Part shown: in pieces, positions 47,701-57,131 of the stretch
How positions within the stretch are numbered: the first letter of the stretch is position 1
Layout of the letters: the number at the start of each line of letters is the position of its first letter
NCBI GenBank assembly: GCA_026874595.1
Contig: CM049307.1
Location: 75,802,643-75,866,642 of the forward strand
DNA: 64,000 nt
From: Sipunculus nudus
Lineage: Eukaryota > Annelida > Sipuncula > Golfingiida > Sipunculidae
Direction: 5' to 3'
Program-made: the position numbers and the translations under genes
Notes under the pieces: model-generated
What the model was told of the DNA's origin: nothing
The model's database searches: none
What the model saw: only the letters and a program-made list of their open reading frames with translations

Positions 47701-49269
47701 ACATACATAAATGTACATGTATTGATTCTAGTAGGTATTATTTTGAAATGTGTACTGACATGGTTAATGCATACAATGTATGCTGTTTTGTGTATTCAGA
47801 GTAAAGCTGTGGATGACATTTTGCTCAAATTGTAAAAATTACAGTGAGACAGACAGATAAATGTGACAGAGTACTGTAAACGTAGTGCACACCAAAAAAC
47901 AATCACATAGCAATGGGTGCATCCACAACCGCATTGTCCCAAAAATCAAAAACAAACATAACATTTGAGTTGCAAATAGCTGTCTCCAGAGAAGCAACGC
48001 CTTATACCTTTAACAGATGACTGTTTCATCATCTCCCAAGCTGAGTGGTGTTTGAACACAATACGGTCATATTTTCTGACAAATGTAGCTTTATCAACAG
48101 TTTCACAGAAATTAAATCTTCTTCACCATGGTAAAAGTATCTAATTTTAATACAAATGCAACAAACTGGCAACTGGAAGTGCATTTAACTTCAGTTATTG
48201 TGTATTCTAGTCCAAAAAGACACAGAACGAACTGCTTATTACCATCAGGTCATAAGCAGTAGTCCTGAACATTTTTGCGGCAGCTACATTGCTTACAAGT
48301 GTATTGTTCTCATTTTATGAGGGAAACAGAAATATTAAAACTTGAAATTTATGCAAATTAGCTAACCATAACAGAATATTAGTAAAACTGGATAATGGAG
48401 GTCATTATGGGTATTTTATCTTTTAAGGACAAAGGTCGTAATTAAAGTGCTCAGAATCCTAACTAAGTGCTTATGTAGGGTGGTGACTAAAATGTACTCT
48501 CAGATATATTTAACATATAAATCATCACTGGTGGCTGAGTGAAAAACTGCTGTCTGTACACAGCCAGACACAGCATGATCCTGGACATGTATGGTTGTCA
48601 TTCCTTCATTATATTCCAAGAAGCAGATGACATAAACAAAACTGTGGAATTCATATCTTAATGGATTACAAATGTGAACAACTTAGTACTGGTATTTCTA
48701 ATACTTCCATGTTTATACATTTTGTCTTATCGCTTATTTATACTGTCTGTTGCAAATATTGAACATGTAGGGCAGATTCTATATATATAGTCGCTCCCAT
48801 TTATGACGTATGGCATTGTGACATATTAATGGGTGTGATCGGAGAGAAAAGTAGCAAAGGCTGGTAGTTTTTTTATTTGCTTAATAATGCTAATTACCAG
48901 ATTCTTAATTCTTGAATTATGAGACATAAGGAACCAATTCTGACATTAAAACAAAAGAATTTATTTCTTGAGTTTGGGATGTTGGTTTTGTTTAATACTG
49001 TGATTTTATTACTTTAAAGATGATACCACAAGCTTCTTCTATTCGTGTCAAATGCATTCCTGAACATAAGAAACATTTCTGAAACCAAGCTTCCAGATGC
49101 GCACCCCGAACGACGTATTCATTACGAGTGAACCCAGCCACAAACAGCCACAACATCTGAGATGTAAATACCAGGGGTGTCTGGATGCAGATACTTACGA
49201 GCAGTCTTGGTTGAAATTCACAAAAAGGAGATTGGACGAGGATTCCCCGCCCTGGCCTGCGAGATTCAT
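29588..49269 (-). CDS. WIPI2/Atg18-type PROPPIN autophagy protein, 11 exons
   Basis: WIPI2 is a seven-bladed beta-propeller that binds PI3P on forming autophagosomes and recruits ATG16L1 for LC3 lipidation. Eleven - strand exons join in phase to about 468 residues (437 with the shorter exon 10); human WIPI2 is about 450. Visible landmarks are MNLAGQGGE and LLFVNFNQD at the start, [56 protein letters not shown], the phosphoinositide-binding [53 protein letters not shown], and the acidic C-terminus [14 protein letters not shown]. The IHN(L)RD stretch includes arginines implicated in ATG16L1 contact in mammals. It fits WIPI1/2 better than WIPI3/4. It is convergent with NPLOC4. Confidence 0.95.
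30058..30525. mobile_element. hAT-like MITE (AGGGCTGTAAC ends)
   Basis: Imperfect terminal inverted repeats: ATTTTAATAGGGCTGTAAC on the left, GTAACAGCCCTAAATTAAAAT (one extra A) on the right. The TAGGGCTGTAACGATA-type end recalls known hAT families. It is 468 bp, non-coding, and no clear target duplication was seen. It lies in the last WIPI2 intron. Confidence 0.5.
33265..33393 (+). other. Possible isolated exon or small ORF, unrecognised
   Basis: A 39-residue + strand frame from ATG 33273 encodes [19 protein letters not shown] and [14 protein letters not shown], ending at a strong donor-like GGTAAGT. The composition looks coding, but the acceptor side is weak, no partner exon is visible, and it lies antisense inside a WIPI2 intron. 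Confidence 0.2.
34081..34524. mobile_element. hAT-like MITE with CAGTGATGTA inverted ends
   Basis: A perfect 10-bp terminal inverted repeat (CAGTGATGTA and TACATCACTG) bounds 444 bp. Dense subterminal AGTCCAAGTCC and ACTCGAGTCC motifs in both orientations lie near each end. The flanks GGTAAAAT and GAGTAAAT could be a decayed 8-bp target duplication. Non-coding, intronic in WIPI2. Confidence 0.65.
34544..35525 (-). mobile_element. Helentron/HINE-like element, copy 3, reversed
   Basis: Read on the - strand, the 5' end carries the family hairpin, GTATCTGCCAAAAC against ATTTTGTGGATAC (35523 down to 35494). The core has diverged units with GGTGG(C/T)GCCA palindromes (about 35210 and 35350). The 3' end reads GACTACCCGTATTCTAG, identical to the terminus of copy 1, although the inverted GCGGATAC before it is altered. 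It starts only 19 bp from the MITE at 34081-34524. Non-coding. Confidence 0.65.
36061..36170. repeat. Local repeat of TCCTGATC/TGGACCAG motifs
   Basis: Several copies of GGACCAG, CTGGTC and GATCCTGATC in both orientations form a compact palindrome-rich block in a WIPI2 intron. Confidence 0.5.
36436..36653 (-). CDS. WIPI2 exon 10 (variable C-terminal region)
   Basis: Acceptor TATTACAG. It encodes [13 protein letters not shown], then a Pro/Ala-rich stretch, then [17 protein letters not shown]. Three donors are possible: GAG|GTAAGT at 36614 (phase 0), CCAG|GTAAGC at 36529 and GCAG|GTACGG at 36436 (both phase 1, fitting the last exon). I chose 36436 because SYASIVK resembles the C-terminal SYA/TYAAAV motif I recall in invertebrate WIPI2. 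The frame stays open to a stop at 36341 if unspliced. Confidence 0.7.
36660..37480. repeat. A/C-rich low-complexity intron stretch
   Basis: Degenerate repetition of AACAGTAA and AATACAAACAGT motifs. The ORFs on the - strand are composition artefacts. Confidence 0.45.
37675..37915. repeat. Degenerate minisatellite around CTGGAGTCAC
   Basis: Roughly 30-bp units with (T/C)(T/C)(T/A)GAGTCACA and CACTGTCACC recur about eight times. Confidence 0.6.
38147..38254 (-). CDS. WIPI2 exon 9
   Basis: Acceptor CCAACAG and donor GTAAGT bound 108 bp: [36 protein letters not shown]. This is the last propeller blade. Confidence 0.95.
39174..39338 (-). CDS. WIPI2 exon 8
   Basis: Acceptor TTCCAG and donor GTGAGT bound 165 bp: [54 protein letters not shown]. 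It includes the membrane-contact loop region between blades 6 and 7. Confidence 0.95.
40068..40175 (-). CDS. WIPI2 exon 7
   Basis: Acceptor TTTTCAG and donor GTAAAT bound 108 bp: [35 protein letters not shown] plus two bases. The SSNTETVH(V/I)FKL block is diagnostic of WIPI1/2. Confidence 0.95.
40327..40343 (+). repeat. G17 homopolymer after TTTTTTC
   Basis: Pure G run in a WIPI2 intron. Confidence 0.9.
40862..40932 (-). CDS. WIPI2 exon 6 (FRRG motif)
   Basis: Acceptor ATTACAG and donor GTGACT bound 71 bp: [23 protein letters not shown] plus two bases. It carries the FRRG motif whose two arginines bind PI3P/PI(3,5)P2 in PROPPINs. Confidence 0.95.
42004..42096 (-). CDS. WIPI2 exon 5
   Basis: Acceptor CTTCCAG and donor GTAAGA bound 93 bp: [31 protein letters not shown]. 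Confidence 0.95.
42825..43019 (-). CDS. WIPI2 exon 4
   Basis: Acceptor TACATACAG and donor GTATGT bound 195 bp: [65 protein letters not shown]. Very strongly WIPI2-like. The ATG that opens the local ORF is intronic and is not the start. Confidence 0.97.
43472..43988. mobile_element. hAT-like MITE rich in AATTGTAATTAC
   Basis: CAGGGC and GCCCTG ends bound 517 bp with many internal (G)TAATTGTAATT(A) and complementary motifs. The flanks show no convincing 8-bp duplication. The layout resembles AT-rich hAT MITEs known to me in other animals. Confidence 0.45.
44575..44975 (+). mobile_element. Small two-unit interspersed tandem element
   Basis: It begins near CAGGTGGCCCCACCTG, a variant of the palindrome in the other arrays. 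Two diverged units of about 127 bp follow (landmark TATCAGATAAAAC near 44693 and 44828), then the tail CGGGCCCACGGCCGGATAAA, which looks like a conserved terminus. Intronic in WIPI2. Confidence 0.45.
45343..45509 (-). CDS. WIPI2 exon 3
   Basis: Acceptor ATTTACAG and donor GTAAGT bound 167 bp: [55 protein letters not shown]. Confidence 0.96.
46399..46481 (-). CDS. WIPI2 exon 2
   Basis: Acceptor ATTTCAG and donor GTAAGG bound 83 bp: [27 protein letters not shown] plus one base. This is the first propeller blade. Confidence 0.94.
46482..49198. other. WIPI2 first intron, nothing recognised
   Basis: A 2.7-kb AT-rich intron. No repeat family, RNA gene or convincing ORF found. Confidence 0.4.
49199..49269 (-). 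CDS. WIPI2 exon 1 with start codon
   Basis: ATG at 49269-49267 begins [19 protein letters not shown], followed by NQDC and a split Ser codon before GTAAGT. The human protein also starts MNLA, which supports this start over the upstream ATG of the longer local ORF. Confidence 0.93.
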
Positions 49270-50449
49270 TAGGCCTGATATTCCCTTGGACACACAATGG
49301 TATGCGGTTTCCGTGATGGAGAAATGATTGTTGTCCCTAACAAAATGCGCCTGTCATTACCTCAGCTGTCGACTTTGTTTTTCCTCGGCGAGACTCGGAT
49401 GTTACGACTTCGCCCATTGGTTGAAACAAGTTTACGTCATATTTATTTATTATTAGACTGGTTTTATTCACAATATTAAAACTCACATTGTTTGAATCAT
49501 ACATTTTTTAAATTTTATGTCCGTTTAGAAAACAGGTTTCAATTTAGTAAAAAATATATGCTCCTTTTTTTAATGATGTCATGTCAACTATTTCGATATT
49601 TGGGGGAAATTACTTTAATGTCAACCAATGAAGGACGAGGACAGGTCAATGAGCTTCGCACAGTCTCGGTGGTGTATTGTTGTCGTCATTCCCCAGAATG
49701 CTGAGCTGGATGACGTTGAAGCAAACGAATTATGCCGGGGAATCCCCTCCGAAATAGACTGGTCCAGTCCACATGTGATATGTAAAGTGCTTTTCTGGCA
49801 GTCTTATGTAACAGAAGACGTAAACTATGAAAATGAACATATGAATTATATTTGTTTACCAAGATTATCGAAAACTTGACTTGTAAGCAATCAATGTGGC
49901 ATATGCTTGTCCTGCAAATGAATATACGAGAGAACAGATTTCGCAACCCTACAGCGACCAGATTATCTACACCCCCCTAAAAAAGTAGGTATTGACAGAA
50001 AAAAAAGATCCCCAAAAATAATTTATCAGTGAACATTCTACTAGTTTCCAGCATTTATTTGGTATGTTGCGGATCACATAATCATATTTATCATCCAGAA
50101 AATGTAAAAAGTATAGATAATTTGGTGGATATTTGTTAATTAGGTATATTAATTAAATAAAATCAATATTCATTTATAGCATTATATGTCATATATTTGT
50201 TATATAAAATCAATAGCCATTTATATTATTGTATGTAAATGTATTGTTGTCATATTAATACTATTATTAATTTATAATTTATTAATATTTTAAAATATAC
50301 ATTGTTGAGGCGTCCTTTTGTTAAAACCCCAGGTTTATATATTACTATATCAATACAAAAGTGGTTTAAATATAAAAAATGAGCTTCGTATTGATATTTT
50401 TGTGACTGCGATCTATTGCATAAGATCGGAATAGTCTGGATTGGTCAAA

Positions 50450-50768
50450 GATTATATTATATAATTATATTATATTATATTATATAATGTTATATTATAT
50501 TATATAATATTTTATTATATTATATTATATTTTATTATATTATATTATATTGTTTTATTTTATTAAATTATATTTTATTTTATTATATTATATATATATA
50601 TTTATTATATTATATTATATTATATTATATTATATTATATTATATTATATTATATTATATTATATTATATTATATTATATTATTTTACATTATGTTATTT
50701 AATATTATATTTTATTATATTATATTATATTATGTTTTGTCATGTTATGTTCATATTTATATTATATT
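50450..50768 (+). repeat. TATAT/TTATA satellite-like AT block
   Basis: About 320 bases almost wholly composed of TATTA units with few interruptions. Confidence 0.9.
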
Positions 50769-50826
50769 ATTTAACTGTATTCTCTGAATTTGTTCAAGTC
50801 GAACAAATGTGGAGATTATTCAATAT

Positions 50827-50913
50827 TCGGCTTGGCCAGACTGACGTACACTATAAGTATTAATGAATAATCGGCTTGGCCAGACTGACGTACACTATAA
50901 GTATTAATCTTTG
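50827..50913 (+). repeat. 44-bp tandem pair
   Basis: TCGGCTTGGCCAGACTGACG and the following bases to AAGTATTAAT occur twice, at 50827 and 50871, essentially identical. Confidence 0.85.
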
Positions 50914-52292
50914 TAGGCCTGTATGTCCGAGATGAAATGTCCATGGATATTATAATATTTTGTGACGTCATGTTAATCATGAACACAACTTTTTTTTGTC
51001 GGACAGACATTTGCACAGGTCTCTTCTCACATTGCGTTTGATTTTAATCTTACATTTCGAGAAAATGTACATGAAGGATAATACATGTGTATACCACTCA
51101 AAATAGGGATAAGTATAACTAATCCAAACAAATTTAACCAATGGAACCACGGTTAGCTTCATAAAAGAATGTCTTGTGAACCCTAGCAAAAAAAAGCGCA
51201 CATGAATTCCTTTTCTCTGTTATAGCTATAATTTCAACCAATCTAATGGAAGTTTCGACCAGAATGCTCACAAAGGCCATGAATCATTTCCATAAACAGA
51301 TCTGACGACGCAATAGAGGAATCGATTTGGATACTTATGGACTACGTAGAAGGGGTGTTTACAGTATAACCGATGTGAACCTATATGGATACAGCTTTCT
51401 GCGTATTGTCTGGTCCTGCCAGACCAGTGAGCGTATCTCTCACAAGTAATGTCTCTTCCAAACAAAATAAAACACAATCAACTCTTTCCAGGAGTATGCG
51501 CCCTACGCGTAATCTTTGGCTGTGTTCACGAGAAATACGTATTTTGTTTAGCAGGAGTTCTTCCACAAATGAAATTACAACAATTCATGCAGCAATTTAG
51601 TTTGAATTGGGAACGAATTGGCTTATGTTCATCCTTGTCACATTATTGCAAGTCTCGGTAGTTGCACTCGCCACGTCTCTGAAGCTATAATTAAAACTAT
51701 CCATAATATATATATATATATAGTGGCCGCAGTATCCTCAGACATAGGGCAAACCCTCTTTAAGGGGACCTTTTCAAATACCAGGCATGTTAAACAAAGA
51801 CCTACTGTTATATACATGTAAAATAGGCTGTTCTAAATAATCCTGTATTTAAGTTGATTTGACCTAAGGGCGAGTTCACCAGTTTTCAGACTCGTCAGAC
51901 TTATAAGGCCCTTTCATTTTCATTTCAAACTAGGCTTACCTATCATTCTTAAGGAAGGAATCGATTGCGTGTGTGATAAAAACACAAGGAATTATTCAAG
52001 TAAAAGTCACTCTCATAGTAAAGGTCATGACCTAAATTTAAATGACTTTATATTTTCATATATGCAATGGAACATGACAATGCACGTACGTGCCCTTTAT
52101 TTTGTTTTGAAATTATATTGCTCACACTACTGTCAAGCGGCAGTGACGGGTGTATTAAGCGGCACAAAACTTGATAAGAATTATATACGTGGGGGGTTGA
52201 TACACAAAGTCAAAGATGACATATAACTTGTGGTCAAGTATTTTCATGTCAGGTGGATATGATCCATATGTTGTCCCATGAGTTAAGCATCC

Positions 52293-52737
52293 ATGAAAAA
52301 AAAAAAAAAAACTAATGAGTCACTGAAGGTCTTGTTCCGAGTGAGTAGCAGTCGCTGCATCGCCTGCCAAGGACTATCCCGCATGAAGAATTATTTTATG
52401 AACTTTGGACTTAGCCTTTTGCCCGGAAATGTTGAAACGCTACCCGCCCCACTTGGTTCGGGTGAAGATACTTTCGAAAGCAAGCCAAAAGGCGTTCTTC
52501 GGAAGCCCAGCAAAAATATCCTAAACAGGGTGGTTGCAAGAAATTTGATGTTAGAGGTATCCGACGTTGAGTGTTTGAAGACAACGATTTCTTTCATATC
52601 TTCATCTTCATCAAAGGACTTGTTCATGTTCAGAAGCTTAAGTGAACAGGATCTAGAATGGGTCAATGCTGACAAGGTTGAGGGCTTTAATAGCTCGATA
52701 AAAGACAAAAAGAGCAGCTTCATTGGTTCTATGGAAA

Positions 52738-52788
<51 letters not shown>

Positions 52789-52799
52789 CAATATCGTAG
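52293..52799 (+). CDS. Unrecognised 168-codon ORF after a poly-A run
   Basis: An open frame follows about 17 A residues and ends in a TA microsatellite, which supplies the last about 20 residues. The middle has mixed composition: YFMNFGLSLLPGNVETLPA, GVLRKPSKNILNRVVARNL, SDVECLKTTISFISSSSSKD, EQDLEWVNADKVEGF. I do not recognise a family. It could be an exon, a fragment of a mobile element ORF, or chance. Confidence 0.2.
52740..52790 (+). repeat. (TA)n microsatellite
   Basis: TA run of about 40 bases, then TTTATATAC. Confidence 0.95.
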
Positions 52800-52854
52800 A
52801 TCTATTTGCCCAAAAAGCGCACAGTGATTCAGGGTAGATTCTGTTCAGGGGTAC

Positions 52855-53442
52855 TGTCACGTTACCGTGTCCTTACAGGTCAAAGGTCATGCTAAGTGCA
52901 TGCAGAGATAATTAAAAAAATGAGACGTTGATAAATATAAATAACATTTATTAAGTCAACAAAATACAAAGAAACATATGCCAGAGGTAATGAGAAATTA
53001 GTAAGTTTGCCGGGTTATTCCAAGGTAATTACAAAGATCAAATACCGAAAAGGGAAAATATTACATCGCCCTTAATGTAATTTAACAAAAGGATTTTATT
53101 TAGTTTAAGCCCCTGTAGTTACTATTAAAAGAAAAGGGCCTCGCTAATCTTACCAAAGGTGGTTAGTGTTGCTTCGAGCTGGGATGTCTAGACGACAGCT
53201 GTTAGCTGTCTGGGCGACCCGCACCCGTTGATCTCTGGCGACGATCTAACCTAGGCATGGCCAGACGCCCCCTTAAATAGATTCCCTTCCGGAAACCCGT
53301 TTGACGGACGGAAGGATAAAAGCCCAGCGGAAGCCAAGTTTACAAGCGGAAAGCCGTATGACAGACGGAAGCCCGCTTTACGACCGGAAACATGTCAGAC
53401 AGGTCCCTACCAGCAATACTCGCTTTTTCAACCCTCGTTACA
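52855..53442 (-). repeat. 3' LTR of the Ty3-like element
   Basis: 588 bp; on the - strand it begins TGTAACGAGGG and ends GTAACGTGACA, giving TG...CA boundaries. It contains several GGAAGCC/CGGAAA repeats. Confidence 0.93.
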
Positions 53443-53458
53443 TCATCCCCTCCTCTCA
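53443..53458 (-). other. Polypurine tract
   Basis: TGAGAGGAGGGGATGA on the - strand abuts the 3' LTR and would prime plus-strand DNA synthesis. Confidence 0.75.
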
Positions 53459-53640
53459 AACTAATCCGTCCCGGATTTTCTACCTAAAAACAATTGCGAA
53501 TTAGAGAAAGTAGGGATTAATCATGAAGTGAAATTTCACATGCAAACTCAAATATGTAACCAATATTCGACAGATTACAATAAAGAAAACTTATATTACG
53601 AAGCGATACCTATGATCACACGAATTTTAACCCGCTTTCA

Positions 53641-53877
53641 TCAGCTTAGTTCCTGACCATTATTTACAAATAAGATAACATAATAAAATAAACAGTAAAT
53701 CATATAACACTGAGTCTTATACATCGAGTAGCCATCCTGCGTCTTCTTCTGGTCCCTTCTTCCAATAAGTCCATCCGTCAGGTTCACTGATTGGTCGCTT
53801 CCTGGGTCCTGGGCTCCATCTCCTGGTTGCACTGGATTCCATGGCTTTGGCCTACCTGTCGTGTCCCTGGTCGTCAA
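53641..53877 (-). other. Small ORF between zinc-finger ORF and PPT
   Basis: 78 codons, with a hydrophilic start (RDTTGRPKPWNPVQPGD) and a hydrophobic end. It could be 3' untranslated sequence. No family recognised. Confidence 0.15.
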
Positions 53878-54003
53878 AGCTGATACTTATATCGGGTGAA
53901 GTCAGACCAGGAGATAGATACCCTCCCCCGAGTGTTCCGGGTGTAGGAGGCGTCCTCAAAGGTGAGATGTAATGGTGAGATGTTCGCTGTTGGGTTCCTT
54001 TCG

Positions 54004-54720
54004 TCATGCAAGAATCTGTTTTCGAGGTGAAGAGAGAGAGACAGCGGATGTAGTTGATGGAGCGATGGAAGAGGTAGACATCAGCGATGACGGGGACAGG
54101 TAGGTAAGGTGTGATTCTGGCACCTCGTACATGGATGGTGACAGTGCCAAGTCACCAGCGGCACTTGTCGCAGTAGATTTAGGACTTGGGGTTGACTCCT
54201 TTTGCGACACCTCTCTCTGGTGCAACGTAGACGAAGCACGCTCTAGGTCATCCACGGAAGGTCTTCTTATGATAGATACTAACTTGCCTCCGAAAAGTGA
54301 AGGTCTTATCGGAGCTGGGTTGGTGTCAGTTGAAGCTGCTTGCGTCCGAGACAATGCGTTACGTACCACGGTTGTGGTCTGACGTCGATGACTGTGGGCC
54401 CGCTTTGCTCTCGTTTGGTTGAGAGGTTTTGTTTGGCCATGCGATTTCAAGTACCCTTCAGGATTCTTACAATATTCCAAGTAGTTATCAACTTTCACGT
54501 TGTGCTCCTGCAGAAGGTGGAGACACATAGCTTTTAGGTCATCAGCTGCGATGTTGAACAGACAGAAGTGGCATTGTTCACGATTCTGGTCTCTCCTATT
54601 AGAACGAAGAGGATGACGGTCCTTGATATGGCGTTGAAGCTTATAATACCTGTCCTTCTTTACACCACACTTGTTGCAGGTGAAGAGAACTGTCGAGTCG
54701 ACACCTTGTTGTGAATCCAT
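54004..54720 (-). CDS. Accessory C2H2 zinc-finger protein in the retrotransposon env position
   Basis: An intact frame of 238 codons from ATG 54720 (243 from ATG 54735), on the same strand as pol and placed between integrase and the 3' LTR. Residues counted from the longer start: finger 1 is C20-x2-C23-x12-H36-x4-H41, finger 2 is C55-x2-C58-x14-H73-x4-H78. A basic stretch (RAKRAHSHRRQTT) and a Ser/Thr/Pro-rich low-complexity tail follow. There is no signal peptide or membrane segment, so it is not an envelope. TTTTGTATTGCAG just upstream of ATG 54720 looks like a splice acceptor, suggesting a spliced subgenomic mRNA. The frame has no stop while pol has several. Function unknown; nucleic-acid binding is inferred. 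Confidence 0.75.
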   Translation of the reverse strand: MDSQQGVDSTVLFTCNKCGVKKDRYYKLQRHIKDRHPLRSNRRDQNREQCHFCLFNIAADDLKAMCLHLLQEHNVKVDNYLEYCKNPEGYLKSHGQTKPLNQTRAKRAHSHRRQTTTVVRNALSRTQAASTDTNPAPIRPSLFGGKLVSIIRRPSVDDLERASSTLHQREVSQKESTPSPKSTATSAAGDLALSPSMYEVPESHLTYLSPSSLMSTSSIAPSTTSAVSLSSPRKQILA

Positions 54721-54825
54721 GATGCTGCAATACAAAACAAAACTATTTTACGCTGGATTTAGGTGTATTCTGATAAGAGGAGTAGAAAATAGAAGTTGAC
54801 AGCGGCGTTGACGCGATAATTAGTG

Positions 54826-55506
54826 TTACAAAGCTCTTATGCAGCAATCCGCAAACAGAAGATCAAACAAACACATGCTTCTAGGATATTTAATGAAAAG
54901 GTCATTAAGTCGGGGAAAATCGTTGGACTGGTTTTGGCCGACGACCACTTCTAGTTCTAACAGGGCTGGTTCCTCATCCTCAGATGAGCTCTCTGTAGTT
55001 TCATTACTAGACGTGGCGGTGGCCGGCTTTACAGGTAAGTGATACACATTTTCTGCTCCTGTTGTATCCTTCTCAGGCCCCTCAATTTCAGGCTCAGGTA
55101 ATTCATGTGCCTTTTGTTGATCCTCCTCCAATCTTGTTGGTGCAGTTTCGAGCCAATGGTCAAAGGTGCCATGATAAGGCTTTATTCTGTCATGATGGAT
55201 GGTGAACGGCTTACTTCGGGGAGTCTTCTGGACTTCGTATATAAAATCACTGATTAGCCGCAACACCAGATAAGGCCCGTCCCATCGCTTCTGAAGTTTG
55301 GGTGAATAACCTTTGCGGGGCCTAAGGTACCGTATCATGACTGTTTGACCTGGCTGATAGTCTTCCCGATGTTCCCGCCGGTCATAGTACCTTTTCTGTC
55401 TCTCACTAGCTGCAAAGAGTTTTTCAGGAGCCAATTCGTGAATGTGGTGTAGTTTATCCTTTAGGTTGTCTACATATTGAGATAGACTCAGAGGCTTGTG
55501 TTCCTA
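54826..55506 (-). pseudogene. Integrase C-terminal region of pol
   Basis: A frame open from after a stop near 55507 down to 54826. It holds the integrase C-terminal SH3-like/GPY-F-type block: RQKRYYDRREHREDYQPGQ, LQKRWDGPYLVLRLISD, then HHDRIKPYHG, and an acidic tail (SSSEDEEPALLELE). This part directs integration-site choice in related elements. Confidence 0.85.
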
Positions 55507-56130
55507 AGGTGGGCTGTCCATCATCATATCCACCGGAAGACGCGGTTCCCATCCGAACATAACCATGGAGGGTGAGAATCCGGAACTATCATGCACTGAA
55601 GTTCGGTAGGCTAACAAAAGCAACTGGATATGTTCGTCCCAGTCTCTTTGGTTGTCTGAGACGAATTTAGCTATCATCGACTGCAGAGTAGAGTTAAATC
55701 ATTCAACCATTCCATCACTTTGTGGTCGATAGCTCGTGGTTCTTGTCTTCTTTATGCCAAGTTGCTCCTTGAAAACGTTCGACTCAAATTGACTTCCTTG
55801 GTCGGAAAGGACATGGAGTGGCAGACCCCACAAACTAACAAATTGGTTGATGAAGTCATCAACTATCGTGGAAGTTTCCATGTTTGGAATGGCCCAGGCC
55901 CCCGTCTACTTTGAGAAGTAGTCGGCGATCACCAATATGTAGCGATTACCAGAACCTGACACGGGAAATGGTCCCATGAGATCCATGGCTAGTCTTTCCA
56001 TAGGCGCTCCAACATTATATTTGGTCATCGGTGACCGTTTGGACTTGAGAGGTCCTTTCCGATCTTGACAAGGCTTGCATTCTCTGCAGTGGCGGCTTAC
56101 ATCATCATGTTCACCCAAAAATAGCATTGT
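55507..56130 (-). pseudogene. Integrase zinc-binding end and catalytic core, broken
   Basis: Shows SRHCRECKPCQDRKGP (the CC half of HHCC), ERLAMDLMGPFP (first catalytic Asp), LPLHVLSDQGSQFES (second Asp) and YRPQSDGMVE (catalytic Glu). In-frame stops lie at 55908-55906, 55701-55699 and near 55507. A frameshift near 56100 separates it from the upstream pol frame. All three catalytic acids are still visible, but no continuous product can be made. Confidence 0.88.
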
Positions 56131-57131
56131 TTAACCCTAGCAAGCGTCCGCTTTACACCATGATGGCCTGCTGTGACGTCATCATAAGATTTCTCCAACA
56201 TGTCTTCTTGGAGTGCCTTTGGTAATACTAGTAACCGGGTAGTGCCTTTAACAGGATCTGATTCGCTTCTGTACAGTATTCCATTGATGACTTGTAGTTG
56301 TTTCCACAGGCCGAGGTAGGATTTGATGGCCGGAGATAAGTGTGAGACTTCCTTCCAAGAAGGTCGTTGGTCTCTCTCCTTCCACAGGAGAATGGGTCTA
56401 ACAGCTGGGTCCTCAAGTTGGAGTTGTCGAATGTCTACTGAAGACCTCTCGGCGAGCAAGGAAACTGCAGTTGAAGGCATGCCTGACATAGCACAGTATT
56501 GCGGGGTATCAGTTGACCGGAGTTGAACTCTCACTGTTTCCTGCTCTTCCTGTCCGCCACAGTGCTTACAAGGAGAGATAGAACATGGGCGTCTCGATAA
56601 AGCATCTGTATTTTTGTGCTTTGACCCAGCTCTATGTTGTATGTGGAAATCGTAACAACCGAGTTGTTGAAACCATCTAGCGAGTTGGCCTTCTGGCTCC
56701 TTGAAATTCAAGAGACAAGTAAGAGCACCTTGGTCGGTTCTTACTAGGAATTTACGACCATACAGGTAATGATGAAAGTGGCGGACCGCTTTAATTATTG
56801 CCAGCAGTTCTTTCCTGGTTACACAGTAGTTTTTCTCACTTGCTGACAAAGACTTGCTATAATAGGCGATGACTCTCTCGTAATCCTCCTGGACTTGCGA
56901 TAGTACAGCACCAATACCTGTATTGCTGGCATCTGTGTCGAGAATGAAATTATCCGTGCCAGTGGGGTAAGTAAGTATAGGAGCTGACAATAAGGCATCC
57001 TCGAGTTTAGAGAATGCTTCTTGGCAGGCATCATTCCAGTGGAAATGACTTTGCTGTTTCAAAACAGTATGCAGAGGACTGGCTATGGTTGCAAAGTCCC
57101 TGACAAATCTTCTGTAATACGAACAGAGTTC
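56097..57131 (-). pseudogene. RNase H and integrase N-terminal (HH) region of pol
   Basis: One long frame. SYYRRFVRDF is the end of the reverse transcriptase, DNFILDTDASNTGIGAVLSQ and ACQEAFSKLEDAL mark RNase H, and VRTDQGALTCLLNFKEPEG, GCYDFHIQHRAGSKHKN and DALSRRPC follow. The integrase HH part (AGHHGVKRTLARVKQCYFW) ends at a stop at 56097 after a frameshift. It is separated from the RT part by a TAA at 57132-57130. Confidence 0.9.

Larger units (their letters stand above)
49270..52270. other. WIPI2 5' flank, no gene recognised
   Basis: Should hold the WIPI2 5' UTR and promoter. I see no clear TATA box at a defined distance. Short ORFs on both strands lack recognisable features. It contains the AT satellite and the 44-bp tandem pair. 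Confidence 0.4.

Noticed and set aside
49492-49946. ORFs upstream of WIPI2 as a divergent gene
   Set aside because: Short, overlapping on both strands, with no recognisable motifs or splice context.
54131-54537. + strand ORFs antisense to the zinc-finger ORF
   Set aside because: They are shadows; the - strand frame has paired CCHH fingers and matches the orientation of pol.
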